Shown here in pieces: positions 1 through 11,377 of a stretch of DNA of 64,000 nt (the first letter of the stretch is position 1; the number at the start of each line of letters is the position of its first letter). Position numbers and translations under genes: made by a program. Below the pieces are notes generated by a model that worked only from the letters and a program-made list of their open reading frames with translations, did not search any database and was not told the DNA's origin. The stretch is from assembly GCF_033097505.1 (NCBI RefSeq), contig NZ_AP028654.1, positions 1,260,001-1,324,000 on the forward strand, read 5' to 3'. The stretch is from Helicovermis profundi (GTDB lineage: Bacteria > Bacillota > Clostridia > Peptostreptococcales > Acidaminobacteraceae).

Positions 1-105
1 GGTGAAGAAAAAGTTGCATCAATTATTTCAATATGTAAGCTTAATTCTAATCTAGTGTTAATCACAGATGAGAATGTTGCAAGGAAAATTATTAACGACA
101 ACTAA
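1..105 (+). CDS. cggR: CggR/SorC-family regulator, C-terminal end (partial)
   Basis: The window opens inside an open frame (frame 1) that ends with TAA at 103-105. Its tail contains [14 protein letters not shown], which resembles the end of the sugar-binding domain of CggR, the central glycolytic gene regulator of Firmicutes. In that family the regulator represses the gap operon and is relieved by fructose-1,6-bisphosphate. Its position 13 bases upstream of gap, the usual place for cggR, supports the call. Only 34 residues are visible, so the family is inferred from tail and context. Confidence 0.7.
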   Translation, partial: GEEKVASIISICKLNSNLVLITDENVARKIINDN

Positions 106-118
106 GGAGGAAGTAAAA

Positions 119-1135
119 ATGAAGACAAAAGTAGCAATTAATGGATTTGGTAGAATTGGTAGAAATGCATTTAAGGTGGCAATGGCAAACAAAAATTTGA
201 ATTTTGATATTGTAGCAATTAATGATTTAACTGATGCTAAAACATTAGCTCATTTATTAAAATATGATAGTTTATTTGGTCAATTTGAAGGTACTGTTGA
301 AGCTAAAGAGAGTTCTCTTGTTGTTAACGGTAAAGAAATTAAGATTTTTGCCGAAAGAGATCCTGAAAATTTACCTTGGGGTGAACTTGGAATAGACATA
401 GTAATTGAATCAACTGGTTTCTTTAGAAAAAGAGAAGGAGCTGAAAAACATATTAAAGCAGGAGCTAAAAAAGTTGTTATTTCTGCACCAGCATCTGGAG
501 AAGACAAAACAATTGTTATGGGTGTAAACGACAATGAATATGATCCTAAGAATCATAATATTGTTTCAAATGCATCATGTACAACAAACTGTTTAGCACC
601 ATTTTCAAAAGTTATTGATGAAAATTTTGGTATTGTATCTGGTCTTATGACTACAATTCATTCTTATACAAACGATCAAAAAATTCTTGATGCTCCACAC
701 TCTGATTTAAGAAGAGCAAGAGCAGCAGCTGAGTCTATTATACCAACTACTACTGGTGCTGCAAAAGCAGTTGCTTTAGTACTTCCTCAATTGAAAGGTA
801 AAGTTAATGGTATGGCAATGAGAGTTCCAACTCCAGATGTTTCAATAGTTGATATTGTATTTGAGGTAGAAAAAACTGCTAGTGCGGAAGAAGTAAATGC
901 AGCTCTTAAAGTAGCAGCTATGGAAGGATCTTTAAAAGGTATTTTAGGCTATTCTGATGAGCCTTTAGTTTCAAAAGATTATTTAAAAGATCCAAGATCT
1001 TCAATAGTTGATGGTTTATCAACTATGGCTATAGGTGATAGATTAATAAAAGTTGTTTCATGGTATGATAATGAATGGGGATATTCAAACCGTGTAATCG
1101 ATTTAGTTTCATTTATGATTGAAAAAGGATTATAA
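119..1135 (+). CDS. gap: Glyceraldehyde-3-phosphate dehydrogenase (type I)
   Basis: The 338-residue protein converts glyceraldehyde-3-phosphate to 1,3-bisphosphoglycerate with NAD+ in cytoplasmic glycolysis. The Rossmann motif INGFGRIGR is at residues 7-15 and the catalytic motif SNASCTTNC places the nucleophile at Cys154. The C-terminal [11 protein letters not shown] motif is intact. ATG 119 is chosen because an AAGGAGG site lies just upstream; the frame is open further upstream, but that stretch overlaps the end of cggR. It is the first enzyme gene of a glycolytic operon. Confidence 0.98.
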   Translation: MKTKVAINGFGRIGRNAFKVAMANKNLNFDIVAINDLTDAKTLAHLLKYDSLFGQFEGTVEAKESSLVVNGKEIKIFAERDPENLPWGELGIDIVIESTGFFRKREGAEKHIKAGAKKVVISAPASGEDKTIVMGVNDNEYDPKNHNIVSNASCTTNCLAPFSKVIDENFGIVSGLMTTIHSYTNDQKILDAPHSDLRRARAAAESIIPTTTGAAKAVALVLPQLKGKVNGMAMRVPTPDVSIVDIVFEVEKTASAEEVNAALKVAAMEGSLKGILGYSDEPLVSKDYLKDPRSSIVDGLSTMAIGDRLIKVVSWYDNEWGYSNRVIDLVSFMIEKGL

Positions 1136-1141
1136 AAAAAC

Positions 1142-1165
1142 AGCCCTGAAATTTCAGGGCTTTTT
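1142..1165 (+). terminator. Hairpin terminator between gap and pgk
   Basis: The inverted repeat AGCCCTGA / TCAGGGCT is followed by five T residues, directly after the gap stop codon. It has the form of an intrinsic terminator inside the operon. Partial read-through or RNA processing here would make gap mRNA more abundant than the downstream genes, as is known for other Firmicutes gap operons. Confidence 0.8.
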
Positions 1166-1196
1166 ACCTTGTTAAAAATCTTTATTGGAGGGACAA

Positions 1197-2393
1197 ATGC
1201 TTAATAAAAAAACACTTGAAGACATCGTAGTAGAAGGAAAAAAAGTTTTGGTAAGATGTGATTTTAATGTGCCGATTGAAGATGGTAAAATTACAGATGA
1301 AAATAGAATATTAGGAGCACTTCCTACTATTAAATATCTATTAGAAAATAATGCTAAAATTATTCTTTGTTCACATATGGGAAAACCAAAAGGTGAGTAT
1401 AAAAAAGAACTTAGTCTTGAGCCAGTTGCAAAGAGACTAGGTGAATTTCTAAATCAAAATATTATTTTCAACTCAGAAGCAGAAGTAGTTGGAAAATCAA
1501 CTTTAGACGCGGTTAAAAAATTAAATAATGGTGATATACTTCTTTTAGAAAATACTAGATTTAGAAAAGAAGAAACAAAAAATGGTGAAGAGTTTTCTAA
1601 AGAGTTAGCGTCACTTGCAGATGTTTTTGTTAACGACGCATTTGGAACTGCACATAGAGCTCATTCATCAACTGTAGGAGTTACAAAGTATATTAAGACT
1701 TCAGTTTGTGGGTATTTAATACAAAAAGAACTAGATTTTCTTGGCAGTGCTATTGAAAGTCCTAAAAGACCATTTGTAGCTATTCTAGGAGGAGCAAAAG
1801 TTTCAGATAAAATAAAAGTAATTGATAATTTGCTTGAAAAAGTTGATACTCTTATTATTGGTGGAGGCATGGCATATACATTCCTTAAAGCTATGAACTA
1901 TAAAATTGGAAATTCACTTGTAGAGGAAGAAAAGTTAGAGTATTCTTTTTTAATGCTTGAAAAAGCAAAAGCAAAAGGTATCAATTTACTTCTACCTATT
2001 GATAATGTTATAGCTGACAAATTTGATAGAAATGCAACTCCTATTGTAACAGAAAATGAGAATATTAAAGATGGATATATGGGACTTGATATAGGACCTA
2101 AAACATCAAAATTATTTGCTGACGCTGTAAAAAATGCTAAAACTGTTATTTGGAATGGACCAATGGGAGTGTTTGAGTTTGAGAATTTTTCAAAAGGAAC
2201 AGTAGAAGTTGCTAAAGCATTAGCTGAATCTGATGCTACAACAATAATTGGTGGTGGAGATAGCGCAGCAGCTGTTAATATTCTGGGATTTGGAGATAAA
2301 ATGACACATATTTCAACTGGTGGAGGAGCTTCTTTAGAATTTTTAGAAGGGAAAAAACTACCAGGTATTGAAGCTTTGAGTGATAAAAATTAG
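1197..2393 (+). CDS. pgk: Phosphoglycerate kinase
   Basis: The 398-residue enzyme transfers phosphate from 1,3-bisphosphoglycerate to ADP. Diagnostic stretches are VRCDFNVP near residue 20, the substrate-binding [10 protein letters not shown], the hinge/nucleotide region GGAKVSDK and the C-terminal GGGDSAAA and [12 protein letters not shown] 1197 follows a GGAGGG ribosome site; the upstream in-frame TTG would begin on that site itself. It is monocistronic with or read through from gap, with tpiA 69 bases downstream. Confidence 0.98.
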   Translation: MLNKKTLEDIVVEGKKVLVRCDFNVPIEDGKITDENRILGALPTIKYLLENNAKIILCSHMGKPKGEYKKELSLEPVAKRLGEFLNQNIIFNSEAEVVGKSTLDAVKKLNNGDILLLENTRFRKEETKNGEEFSKELASLADVFVNDAFGTAHRAHSSTVGVTKYIKTSVCGYLIQKELDFLGSAIESPKRPFVAILGGAKVSDKIKVIDNLLEKVDTLIIGGGMAYTFLKAMNYKIGNSLVEEEKLEYSFLMLEKAKAKGINLLLPIDNVIADKFDRNATPIVTENENIKDGYMGLDIGPKTSKLFADAVKNAKTVIWNGPMGVFEFENFSKGTVEVAKALAESDATTIIGGGDSAAAVNILGFGDKMTHISTGGGASLEFLEGKKLPGIEALSDKN

Positions 2394-2462
2394 TAAATTA
2401 GAAATGGATTGTTATAAAAATTATATAAGTAAATTACTTTATTATTTTAAAGAGGTGAAATA

Positions 2463-3209
2463 ATGAGAATACCAATTATTGCTGGAAACTGGAAGATGAA
2501 TATGACAATAAAAGAAGGAATCGAATTTATTGGAAAAATCAAACCTTCTGTAAAGGGAACTGATGTTGAAGTACTAATTTGTGCACCTTATGTTATGTTA
2601 AAAGATTTAGTTGAAGCAGCAAAAGGATCAAACGTTAAAATTGGTGCAGAAAATATGCATTATGAAGAAAAAGGTGCTTTTACTGGTGAGATATCTCCAC
2701 TGATGTTAAAAGAAATTGACGTGGATTATGTTATTCTTGGACATTCTGAGAGAAGACAGTATTATAATGAGACAGATGAAACTGTAAATAAGAAATTAGT
2801 TAAAGCATTAGAATTTAAAATTTCTCCTATTGTTTGTGTTGGTGAAACTCTTGATCAAAGAGAAGGAGATTTAACTAAAGACGTTTGTAAAGTTCAAATT
2901 GAGGGAGCATTTAATAATATTAATCAAGATGATGTTGAAAAAATTGTTATTGCATACGAACCTATTTGGGCTATAGGAACAGGAAAAACTGCTACAAGTG
3001 AAGAAGCAAATGAAGTAATAATGTATATCAGAAATGTAATAAAAGGTTTGTATGATGAAGAAACTTCTGAAAAAGTAAGAATTCAATACGGTGGAAGCGT
3101 AAAACCTAGCAATGTTGAAGAAATTATGAATGAATCAGATATAGATGGTGCTTTAGTTGGTGGTGCAAGCCTTAAAGCAGATAGTTTTGTTGAATTAGTG
3201 AATTTTTAA
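2463..3209 (+). CDS. tpiA: Triosephosphate isomerase
   Basis: The 248-residue TIM-barrel enzyme interconverts dihydroxyacetone phosphate and glyceraldehyde-3-phosphate. The catalytic residues are visible: Lys in AGNWKMN, His in LGHSERR and Glu in IAYEPIWAIGTG. The phosphate-binding YGGSVKP and GALVGGASL loops are present. Length is normal for the family. An AGAGGTG ribosome site precedes ATG 2463, and gpmI begins 11 bases after its stop, so the two are probably translated from one mRNA. Confidence 0.98.
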   Translation: MRIPIIAGNWKMNMTIKEGIEFIGKIKPSVKGTDVEVLICAPYVMLKDLVEAAKGSNVKIGAENMHYEEKGAFTGEISPLMLKEIDVDYVILGHSERRQYYNETDETVNKKLVKALEFKISPIVCVGETLDQREGDLTKDVCKVQIEGAFNNINQDDVEKIVIAYEPIWAIGTGKTATSEEANEVIMYIRNVIKGLYDEETSEKVRIQYGGSVKPSNVEEIMNESDIDGALVGGASLKADSFVELVNF

Positions 3210-3220
3210 GGAGATAAAAT

Positions 3221-4759
3221 ATGGTTAAACCAGTAGCGTTAATAATTTTAGATGGTTGGGGAAAAAGCAATATGAATAATGGTAATGCAATATTTAATGC
3301 AAATACTCCCAATTATGATGGCTACATGAAAAAATTTCCAAATACTCTCTTGGGAGCAAGTGGATTAGATGTTGGATTACCTGATGGACAAATGGGAAAT
3401 TCAGAAGTAGGACATTTAAATATTGGTTCAGGAAGAGTAATTTATCAAGCTTTAACAAGAGTTACAAAGTCCATTAAAGATGGAGATTTTTTTGAAAATG
3501 AAGTGTTACTTAAGGCTGTAAATAACGCTAAAATCAATAACTCTTCACTTCATTTAATGGGACTTCTCTCTGACGGTGGTGTTCACAGTCATATAAAACA
3601 TTTATTTGCATTTTTAGATTTAGCAAAAAGAAATGGTGTAGATAAAGTTTATCTTCATGCTTTTTTAGATGGTAGAGATACTCCACCTCAAAGTGGAATT
3701 AATTATTTGGCTGAGGTCGAAAATTATATGAAGAAAAACGAAATTGGTAAAATTGCAACTATTTCGGGTAGATATTATGCAATGGATAGAGATCAAAGAT
3801 GGGAAAGAGTTGAAATAGCATATAAAGCTCTTGTAAATGGAGAGGGTAATAAATCAACTTCCGTTAAAGATGCTATTGAAAAATCATATGCTGAAGGATT
3901 AACAGATGAATTTGTGCTACCAACAGTTATCTTAGAAAATAATAAGCCTACTGCAACAATTTCAGAAAATGATTCTATCATATTTTTTAATTTTAGACCT
4001 GATAGAGCAAGAGAAATTACAAGATCGATTGTTGATATAGATTTTAATGGTTTTAAGAGAAATTATTTTAAAACAGATTTTGCTTGCTTAACTGAGTATG
4101 ATGTTACAATTAAAAATGTAGATGTTGCATATAAACCAAATAAAATTACAAATACTTTAGGTGAATATATTAGTAAACTAGGAAAGAAACAACTAAGAAT
4201 TGCTGAAACAGAAAAGTATGCACATGTAACCTTCTTTTTTAATGGTGGTGTTGAAGAAGCTAATCCTAATGAAGATAGAGTTTTAATTCCATCTCCTAAA
4301 GTGGCTACTTATGATTTAATGCCTGAGATGAGCGCATATTTAGTAACAGAAGAGTTGCTTAAGAGAATCGATGAAGACAAATATGATTTAATTATATTAA
4401 ATTTTGCAAATCCTGATATGGTAGGACATACAGGCGTTATGAGTGCAGCTGTTAAGGCTGTCGAAGTTGTCGACGAATGCTTAGGAAGAATAATTAATAA
4501 ATTAGAATCAAAAAATGGTAAAATGATTATCACAGCAGACCATGGAAATGCAGAAAAAATGATTGATTTTGAAACAAATTCTCCTATGACTGCTCATACT
4601 ACGAATCATGTTCCTTGTATATTACTTGGGGAAGGAAACGTAGAGTTAAGAAAAGATGGTAAATTGTGTGACCTTGCACCAACTTTGCTTGAATTAATGC
4701 AAATTGAAAAACCATCAGAGATGACTGGTGAAAGTATTATAGTTAAGACTACTATATAA
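3221..4759 (+). CDS. gpmI: 2,3-bisphosphoglycerate-independent phosphoglycerate mutase
   Basis: The 512-residue metalloenzyme of the alkaline phosphatase superfamily interconverts 3- and 2-phosphoglycerate. The N-terminal metal site ILDGWG and the nucleophile motif MGNSEVGH (Ser61) are present. The C-terminal metal ligands lie in NFANPDMVGHTG and ITADHGNAE. Length matches the cofactor-independent GpmI family, not the short cofactor-dependent enzyme. It sits in the usual order tpiA-gpmI-eno. Confidence 0.98.
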   Translation: MVKPVALIILDGWGKSNMNNGNAIFNANTPNYDGYMKKFPNTLLGASGLDVGLPDGQMGNSEVGHLNIGSGRVIYQALTRVTKSIKDGDFFENEVLLKAVNNAKINNSSLHLMGLLSDGGVHSHIKHLFAFLDLAKRNGVDKVYLHAFLDGRDTPPQSGINYLAEVENYMKKNEIGKIATISGRYYAMDRDQRWERVEIAYKALVNGEGNKSTSVKDAIEKSYAEGLTDEFVLPTVILENNKPTATISENDSIIFFNFRPDRAREITRSIVDIDFNGFKRNYFKTDFACLTEYDVTIKNVDVAYKPNKITNTLGEYISKLGKKQLRIAETEKYAHVTFFFNGGVEEANPNEDRVLIPSPKVATYDLMPEMSAYLVTEELLKRIDEDKYDLIILNFANPDMVGHTGVMSAAVKAVEVVDECLGRIINKLESKNGKMIITADHGNAEKMIDFETNSPMTAHTTNHVPCILLGEGNVELRKDGKLCDLAPTLLELMQIEKPSEMTGESIIVKTTI

Positions 4760-4781
4760 ATAATAGTCATATATAAATTAA

Positions 4782-6086
<1,305 letters not shown>

Positions 6087-6105
6087 TAAAAATCAATTTA
6101 ATAAT

Positions 6106-6149
6106 AAGAAGTTACATATAATTTATTGATTATATGTAGCTTCTTTTTT
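6106..6149 (+). terminator. Intrinsic terminator after eno
   Basis: A long hairpin (arms 6106-6122 and 6129-6145, with one mismatch) is followed by a T run. It ends the glycolytic operon before secG. Confidence 0.85.
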
Positions 6150-6223
6150 ACTTAATTTTGTTGCTTTATAAGTATTGATATGTTAAAATAACAATGTTGA
6201 AGAAGTATAAGGGAGGGGATTTT

Positions 6224-6457
6224 ATGTCAGCCGTAATAACAGCTGTTTTTGTAATAGCCTGTTTAGTATTAATCGTTAGTATATTAATGCATTCAGGTAG
6301 AAGTGCAGGACTTTCTGGTGCAATTGGCGGAGGTGCTGAGCAACTTTTTGGAAAGCAAAAAGGAAGACAATATGATACTTTGTTTGATAGAGTAACTAAA
6401 ATTGGAGCTGTACTATTTATTGTTTTAGCTATTGCTTTAACTGCTTTACAGAGATAA
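6224..6457 (+). CDS. secG: Protein translocase subunit SecG
   Basis: The 77-residue membrane protein is the accessory subunit of SecYEG. It has two hydrophobic helices (about residues 3-22 and 56-74) flanking the conserved loop SGRSAGLSGAIGGGAEQLFG, which is diagnostic of SecG. ATG 6224 follows a GGGAGGGG ribosome site; an upstream TTG in frame is not supported. The position after eno is common in Firmicutes, often followed by rnr and smpB, which here occur a little further on. Confidence 0.96.
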   Translation: MSAVITAVFVIACLVLIVSILMHSGRSAGLSGAIGGGAEQLFGKQKGRQYDTLFDRVTKIGAVLFIVLAIALTALQR

Positions 6458-6483
6458 TTTTTATATACATCTATCAAAATAAT

Positions 6484-6553
6484 AAATTGCTTAAAAGTTG
6501 ATGCTGTAATCATGAATTTGGTTACAGTATTAAATTGTTTATAGCAATTTTTT
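6484..6553 (+). terminator. Probable branched terminator between secG and hppA
   Basis: Outer arms AAATTGC and GCAATTT enclose an inner stem (TGCTGTAA / TTACAGTA) and are followed by a T run. This reads as a terminator after secG, though an hppA leader structure is possible. Confidence 0.45.
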
Positions 6554-6609
6554 GTTAGTATTTTATTATTATTATTGAACTTATTTTATTTATTAGAGGA
6601 GGACAAAAG

Positions 6610-8595
6610 ATGCAAACGGTTATAATGACGGCAATTGCTTCAGGAGTAATTGCACTATTTTTTGCTTTCTTTCTAACGTCTAGCAAAATTAACAATATGT
6701 CAGCGGGCAATGAAAGAATGCGTGAAATATCAGGGTACATTCATGAAGGGGCAATGGCTTTTCTAAAAAGAGAGTATAAAGCATTAGTTATTTTTGCATT
6801 AGTGTTATTTGCTGTAATCGCGGTAGGTATTAATATTAAAACTGCAATTTCATTTATTATTGGTGCATTCTTTTCTGCATTAGCTGGATACATTGGTATG
6901 TCAGTTGCTACAAAAGCAAATGTAAGAACTGCAAATGCTGCCAAAGAAAATGGAATGAACAAAGCGTTATCAGTTGCATTTAGTGGTGGAGCTGTAATGG
7001 GAATGACAGTTGTAGGCCTTGGACTTATAGGAATAAGTGTTTTATTCTACATATTTAAAGATCCACAAATTATAACTGGTTTTGGACTTGGAGCATCATC
7101 TATTGCTCTATTCGGCCGTGTTGGTGGTGGAATTTATACTAAAGCTGCAGATGTTGGTGCAGATTTAGTTGGTAAAGTAGAAGCAGGAATTCCAGAAGAT
7201 GATCCAAGGAATCCAGCAGTTATCGCAGATAATGTTGGTGATAATGTTGGTGACGTTGCGGGAATGGGAGCAGATTTATTTGAGTCTTACGTTGGATCAA
7301 TTATTGCGTCTATTACTCTTGGAGTAGCAAGTAAGTACGGACCAGCAGGTGCAACTTTTCCTTTAGCACTAGCTGCAGTAGGTGTTTTAGCTTCTGTTAT
7401 TAGTACTTTTTTTGTTAGAGGAAACGAATCAGCAGATCCTCATAAATCATTAAAACTTGCGACTTATGTAAGTGGTGGTATTGTGTTAATTTCATCATAT
7501 ATTTTAAGTGCTAAAATGTTAGGAACAACTGCTCCGGCTTCTGCTATCACAGCAGGTCTAATTGCAGGATCACTTATAGGATTTGTTACAGAAGTATATA
7601 CTTCTGGTGATTATAAATTTGTAAAGAGAATCGCTAAACAAGCTGAAACAGGTGAAGCAACAACAATTATCTCTGGAATAGCAGTTGGCTTTTATTCAAC
7701 AGCCTTTCCAATACTATTTATTGCAGCAGCAACTTTAATAGCTTTTAAATTTGCTGGTCTTTATGGTATTGCGCTTGCAGCAGTTGGAATGCTTTCAACA
7801 GCTGGTATAACAGTTGCAGTTGACGCATATGGACCGATTGCAGATAATGCTGGTGGTATTGCAGAAATGTGTGAATTACCAAAAGAAGTAAGAAATATTA
7901 CAGATAAACTTGATGCAGTAGGTAATACAACTGCTGCAATCGGTAAAGGATTTGCAATTGGTTCTGCAGCACTTACAGCTCTTGGACTTTTCGCAGCTTA
8001 TTCTCAAGCAGTTGGACTTAAAACTATTGATATTTTAAACCCATATGTTGTTGTTGGTTTATTCATTGGGGGTATGCTACCATTCTTATTCTCAGCTATG
8101 ACTATGGAATCAGTTGGTAAAGCCGCTTTTGAAATGATTGAAGAGGTAAGGAGACAGTTTAAAGAAATTCCAGGAATTATGGAAGGAACCGGAAAACCTG
8201 AATATGCAAAATGTGTTGATATTTCAACATCAGCAGCATTAAAAGAAATGGTTATGCCAGGTGTTATGGCAGTTGGTTCTCCGCTTGTAGTTGGTCTTTT
8301 ACTAGGAACTCAAGCACTTGGTGGAATGCTTGCTGGTGCGCTTGTTACAGGAGTACTACTTGCAATATTCATGTCTAACGCAGGTGGAGCTTGGGATAAT
8401 GCAAAGAAGTATGTAGAAGAAGGTAATCACGGTGGAAAAGGAAGCGATGCTCATAAAGCTTCTGTAGTTGGAGATACTGTAGGTGATCCGTTCAAAGATA
8501 CTTCTGGACCTTCAATTAATATTCTTATCAAATTAATGACTATTGTATCATTGGTATTTGCACCAATATTTTTACACTTTGGGTCTTTAATATAA
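6610..8595 (+). CDS. hppA: K+-dependent membrane-bound pyrophosphatase (H+ or Na+ pump)
   Basis: The 661-residue integral membrane protein, with about 16 predicted helices, couples pyrophosphate hydrolysis to ion export. The catalytic loops [38 protein letters not shown] and [16 protein letters not shown] are intact. The motif GNTTAA carries Ala where K+-independent enzymes carry Lys, so K+ dependence is inferred. Clostridial members of this group may pump Na+ rather than H+; motif reading alone does not settle that. Own ribosome site GAGGAGG; strong terminator downstream. Confidence 0.95.
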   Translation: MQTVIMTAIASGVIALFFAFFLTSSKINNMSAGNERMREISGYIHEGAMAFLKREYKALVIFALVLFAVIAVGINIKTAISFIIGAFFSALAGYIGMSVATKANVRTANAAKENGMNKALSVAFSGGAVMGMTVVGLGLIGISVLFYIFKDPQIITGFGLGASSIALFGRVGGGIYTKAADVGADLVGKVEAGIPEDDPRNPAVIADNVGDNVGDVAGMGADLFESYVGSIIASITLGVASKYGPAGATFPLALAAVGVLASVISTFFVRGNESADPHKSLKLATYVSGGIVLISSYILSAKMLGTTAPASAITAGLIAGSLIGFVTEVYTSGDYKFVKRIAKQAETGEATTIISGIAVGFYSTAFPILFIAAATLIAFKFAGLYGIALAAVGMLSTAGITVAVDAYGPIADNAGGIAEMCELPKEVRNITDKLDAVGNTTAAIGKGFAIGSAALTALGLFAAYSQAVGLKTIDILNPYVVVGLFIGGMLPFLFSAMTMESVGKAAFEMIEEVRRQFKEIPGIMEGTGKPEYAKCVDISTSAALKEMVMPGVMAVGSPLVVGLLLGTQALGGMLAGALVTGVLLAIFMSNAGGAWDNAKKYVEEGNHGGKGSDAHKASVVGDTVGDPFKDTSGPSINILIKLMTIVSLVFAPIFLHFGSLI

Positions 8596-8620
8596 ATAAA
8601 TAAGAAATAATACAATATAT

Positions 8621-8661
8621 AATAGGATTGCATAATAAAAAATGCAATCCTATTAATTTTT
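8621..8661. terminator. Bidirectional terminator between hppA and DUF1858 gene
   Basis: A perfect 13-bp stem (AATAGGATTGCAT and its complement) with T runs on the plus side and A runs on the other separates two convergent genes. Confidence 0.85.
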
Positions 8662-8853
8662 TTATAGGCTATTTAATTGTTTTAACAAAATATCTATATT
8701 TATATTATATTTTTTTGATAGAAGATCAATTGTATCGAATAGATGTGTACATAGAATGCAACAATCAGCTATAGCGTCATAACTTCTAAATATATTTTCT
8801 GCTTGTGGATATTTTTCGACTATATCAAAAATTTCATCATTTTTATTAATCAT
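8662..8853 (-). CDS. Small DUF1858-type protein
   Basis: The 63-residue soluble protein has the pattern of the DUF1858 domain: a start like DEIFDIVEKYPQAENIFRSY, then a cysteine pair region CCILC and a helical end. This domain is found alone or at the N terminus of ScdA/RIC-type and hybrid-cluster-associated proteins and is linked to iron or nitrosative stress in some bacteria. Its specific role is unknown. The ribosome site AAAGGAGG is clear on the minus strand. It is a single gene, convergent with hppA. Confidence 0.75.
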   Translation of the reverse strand: MINKNDEIFDIVEKYPQAENIFRSYDAIADCCILCTHLFDTIDLLSKKYNINIDILLKQLNSL

Positions 8854-9048
8854 AAATGCCTCCTTTATAATATTTAAATAAGCTCAATACAATAATAGTT
8901 TAAAAGAGTATATTAGTAAAGAAAATAAAAATAAATAAATTCATACATACGAAAATGGGGTATAATAGTAATGTGTTAAATCATAAATAGATAATTAATA
9001 TTATGGAAAATTAGTTTTAATAATATTAACACACGAGTGGAGGAGAAT

Positions 9049-11166
9049 ATGCTTAAGAAAAAAATAATAGAATTTATAAAAGAATACGGAAATCCTGTAT
9101 TTGATAAAGAAATATTTGATATATTTGATATAAAATCTGATGAAGTTGCTCTTATAAATAATTTACTAGAAGAGTTAGTCGCAGAGGGTAAACTTATAAA
9201 GACGAAAAAAAGAAAATTTGGTATTCCTGAAATGTTTAATATTTTAACAGGAAAGATGCAAATTACAAGTAAAGGGTTTGGTTTTTTTATACCAGATAAC
9301 TCAGAAATTAAAGATATTTTTATTCCACCATCTGAATTAAATGGAGCTATGAATGGTGATACAGTTTTCATTAAAATAACAAAATCAAGTTCTGAAAATA
9401 AAAGACAAGAAGGTACAGTGATTGACATTGTAGAAAGAGGAACTCTTAGTGTTGTTGGTACTTTTCAAAGTAGTAAAAATTTTGGATTTGTTGTGCCAGA
9501 TGATAAAAAGATCCATTCTGATATTTTTATTCCTAATGGAAAAACATCGGGCGCAAAAACTGATGATAAAGTAGTTGTAAAAATACTTAAGTATTCTGAA
9601 GATGACAGAAAACCCGAGGGTAAAGTTATAGAAATACTAGGAAATAAATCAGATCCTGGTGTAGATATACTTTCAATAATTAGAAAGTTTGAATTGCCTG
9701 AAAACTTTCCAAAAAAAGTCGAAAATGAAGCGAATAAAGTCCTTGAAGATGTAAGTGAAGATGAAATTAAAAGTAGAAAAGACTTTAGGAACCAAACAAT
9801 TGTAACTATTGATGGCGCCGATGCAAAAGATTTAGATGATGCTGTTTCAGTAAAAAAATTAGATAATAATAATTTTGGACTTTGGGTTCATATTGCTGAT
9901 GTTTCTTATTACGTTAGAGAAAATTCAAAACTAGACAAAGAAGCATTTAAAAGAGCAACGAGTGTTTATTTGATTGATAGAGTTATTCCAATGCTTCCAA
10001 GAAGACTTTCAAATGGTATATGTAGTTTGAATCCTAATGTTGATAGATTAACTCTTACTTGTTATATGGAGATAAATTCTAAAGGTAAAGTTGTGGATCA
10101 CGAAATATTTGAATCTGTCATTAAAACAAATGAGAGAATGACCTATAAAGATGTATCAGATATATTAGACGGTGTTGAGAGTGAAGAATTAAATAAATAT
10201 AATTATCTAAAAGATTTCTTTGAAAATATGAAAGACCTTAGTCTAATTTTAAGAAAGAAAAGAGATGAAAGGGGTACTATTGACTTTGATTTTCCTGAGC
10301 CAAAAATAATATTAGATGAAAGTGGAAAACCTCTTGATATAGTTAAGGCAGAAAGACGTATTGCAAATAGAGTAATTGAAGAATTTATGCTAGCGGCAAA
10401 TGAAACAATTGCTGAGCATTTTTATTGGATGGAAATTCCATTTGTATATAGAATTCACGAAACGCCTTCTGAAGAAAAAATAAAAGACTTTAATAAGTTT
10501 ATTTATAACTTCGGATACTCAATAAAAGGTTCGTTAGAAGAAGTTCATCCAAAAGCAGTCCAAGAAGTGCTTAAAAAGGTAAAAGGCGAGCATGAAGAAC
10601 ATATTCTTTCAAAACTTATGCTTAGATCACTAAAACAAGCAAAATATTCTCCAACTGATGAGGGTCATTTTGGGCTTGCTGCTGAGCATTATACTCATTT
10701 TACATCTCCGATAAGAAGGTATCCTGATTTACAAATTCATAGAATAATACATGAAGTTTTAAGAGGCAAGCTTACAGAAAGTAGAATTGCAAAACTTAAT
10801 GAGATTGTAGAACTTTGTTCAAATCAATCTTCCAAGAGGGAGAGGATTGCTGAAAAAGCTGAAAGAGAAACAGATGATTTAAAAATGACAGAATATATGC
10901 TAGATTATGTAGGAGAAGAATATGACGGTATTATTTCATCAGTAACGAATTTTGGAGTTTTTGTTGAACTTGATAATACTGTAGAAGGTCTAATGAGAGT
11001 TAACGAAATGAAAGATGATTATTACGTTTTTGATGAAGCAAATTATAAATTAGTAGGTGAGAGGACAAACAATTATTATGCAATAGGAGACGAAGTTAGG
11101 ATAGAAGTAGTAAAAGTAAATGTAGATCTAAGAGAAATTGATTTCAGAATTGTTAGAAAACTATAA
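9049..11166 (+). CDS. rnr: Ribonuclease R
   Basis: The 705-residue 3'-5' exoribonuclease of the RNB family degrades structured RNA and helps tmRNA-mediated decay. The order is an N-terminal winged-helix region (about 1-70), two cold-shock domains (about 75-210), the RNB core with the acidic motif DGADAKDLDDAV near residue 255, and a C-terminal S1 domain (IISSVTNFGVFVELDN). ATG 9049 follows GGAGGAG; the upstream GTG lies on that site. A TATAAT box at 8961-8966 may be its promoter. smpB and ssrA lie 3 kb downstream. Confidence 0.96.
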   Translation: MLKKKIIEFIKEYGNPVFDKEIFDIFDIKSDEVALINNLLEELVAEGKLIKTKKRKFGIPEMFNILTGKMQITSKGFGFFIPDNSEIKDIFIPPSELNGAMNGDTVFIKITKSSSENKRQEGTVIDIVERGTLSVVGTFQSSKNFGFVVPDDKKIHSDIFIPNGKTSGAKTDDKVVVKILKYSEDDRKPEGKVIEILGNKSDPGVDILSIIRKFELPENFPKKVENEANKVLEDVSEDEIKSRKDFRNQTIVTIDGADAKDLDDAVSVKKLDNNNFGLWVHIADVSYYVRENSKLDKEAFKRATSVYLIDRVIPMLPRRLSNGICSLNPNVDRLTLTCYMEINSKGKVVDHEIFESVIKTNERMTYKDVSDILDGVESEELNKYNYLKDFFENMKDLSLILRKKRDERGTIDFDFPEPKIILDESGKPLDIVKAERRIANRVIEEFMLAANETIAEHFYWMEIPFVYRIHETPSEEKIKDFNKFIYNFGYSIKGSLEEVHPKAVQEVLKKVKGEHEEHILSKLMLRSLKQAKYSPTDEGHFGLAAEHYTHFTSPIRRYPDLQIHRIIHEVLRGKLTESRIAKLNEIVELCSNQSSKRERIAEKAERETDDLKMTEYMLDYVGEEYDGIISSVTNFGVFVELDNTVEGLMRVNEMKDDYYVFDEANYKLVGERTNNYYAIGDEVRIEVVKVNVDLREIDFRIVRKL

Positions 11167-11178
11167 CATTTACGAGAA

Positions 11179-11222
11179 AATAGTTACAATTTGATGAAAT
11201 TTTTCATTTTGTAACTATTCTG
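11179..11222 (+). terminator. Intrinsic terminator after rnr
   Basis: Arms around AATAGTTACAA and TTGTAACTATT form a stem, followed by a T-rich stretch. It ends rnr transcription. Confidence 0.7.
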
Positions 11223-11261
11223 TTATTTTTATTTGATAATATTGAATTAGAGATAAATATT

Positions 11262-11330
11262 TTAACTACTCCCCCCTCTTTAGTAGTGTAAAAAATTGTT
11301 AGAAGAAATTAATTTTTCTTCTTTCTTTTT
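11262..11330 (+). ncRNA. Candidate small RNA with C-rich loop
   Basis: This intergenic segment has its own hairpin, ACTACT / AGTAGT, with the loop CCCCCCTCTTT. A second hairpin, AGAAGAAA / TTTCTTCT, follows with a T-rich tail resembling a terminator. A C-rich loop complementary to ribosome binding sites is a known design in Gram-positive regulatory RNAs. A TTGATA element lies upstream but the -10 match is weak. It could instead be just a second terminator; no known family is recognised. Confidence 0.35.
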
Positions 11331-11377
11331 GTTTATAATAGAAAAAGGGTTTATAGATATTATGTATGAGGTGAAAA

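Noticed and set aside
280-534. Antisense open frames inside gap and many other genes (for example within pgk, hppA, gltB and terL).
   Set aside because: They lie wholly inside well-supported genes, have no ribosome sites of their own and show no recognisable domains; they are by-products of codon use.
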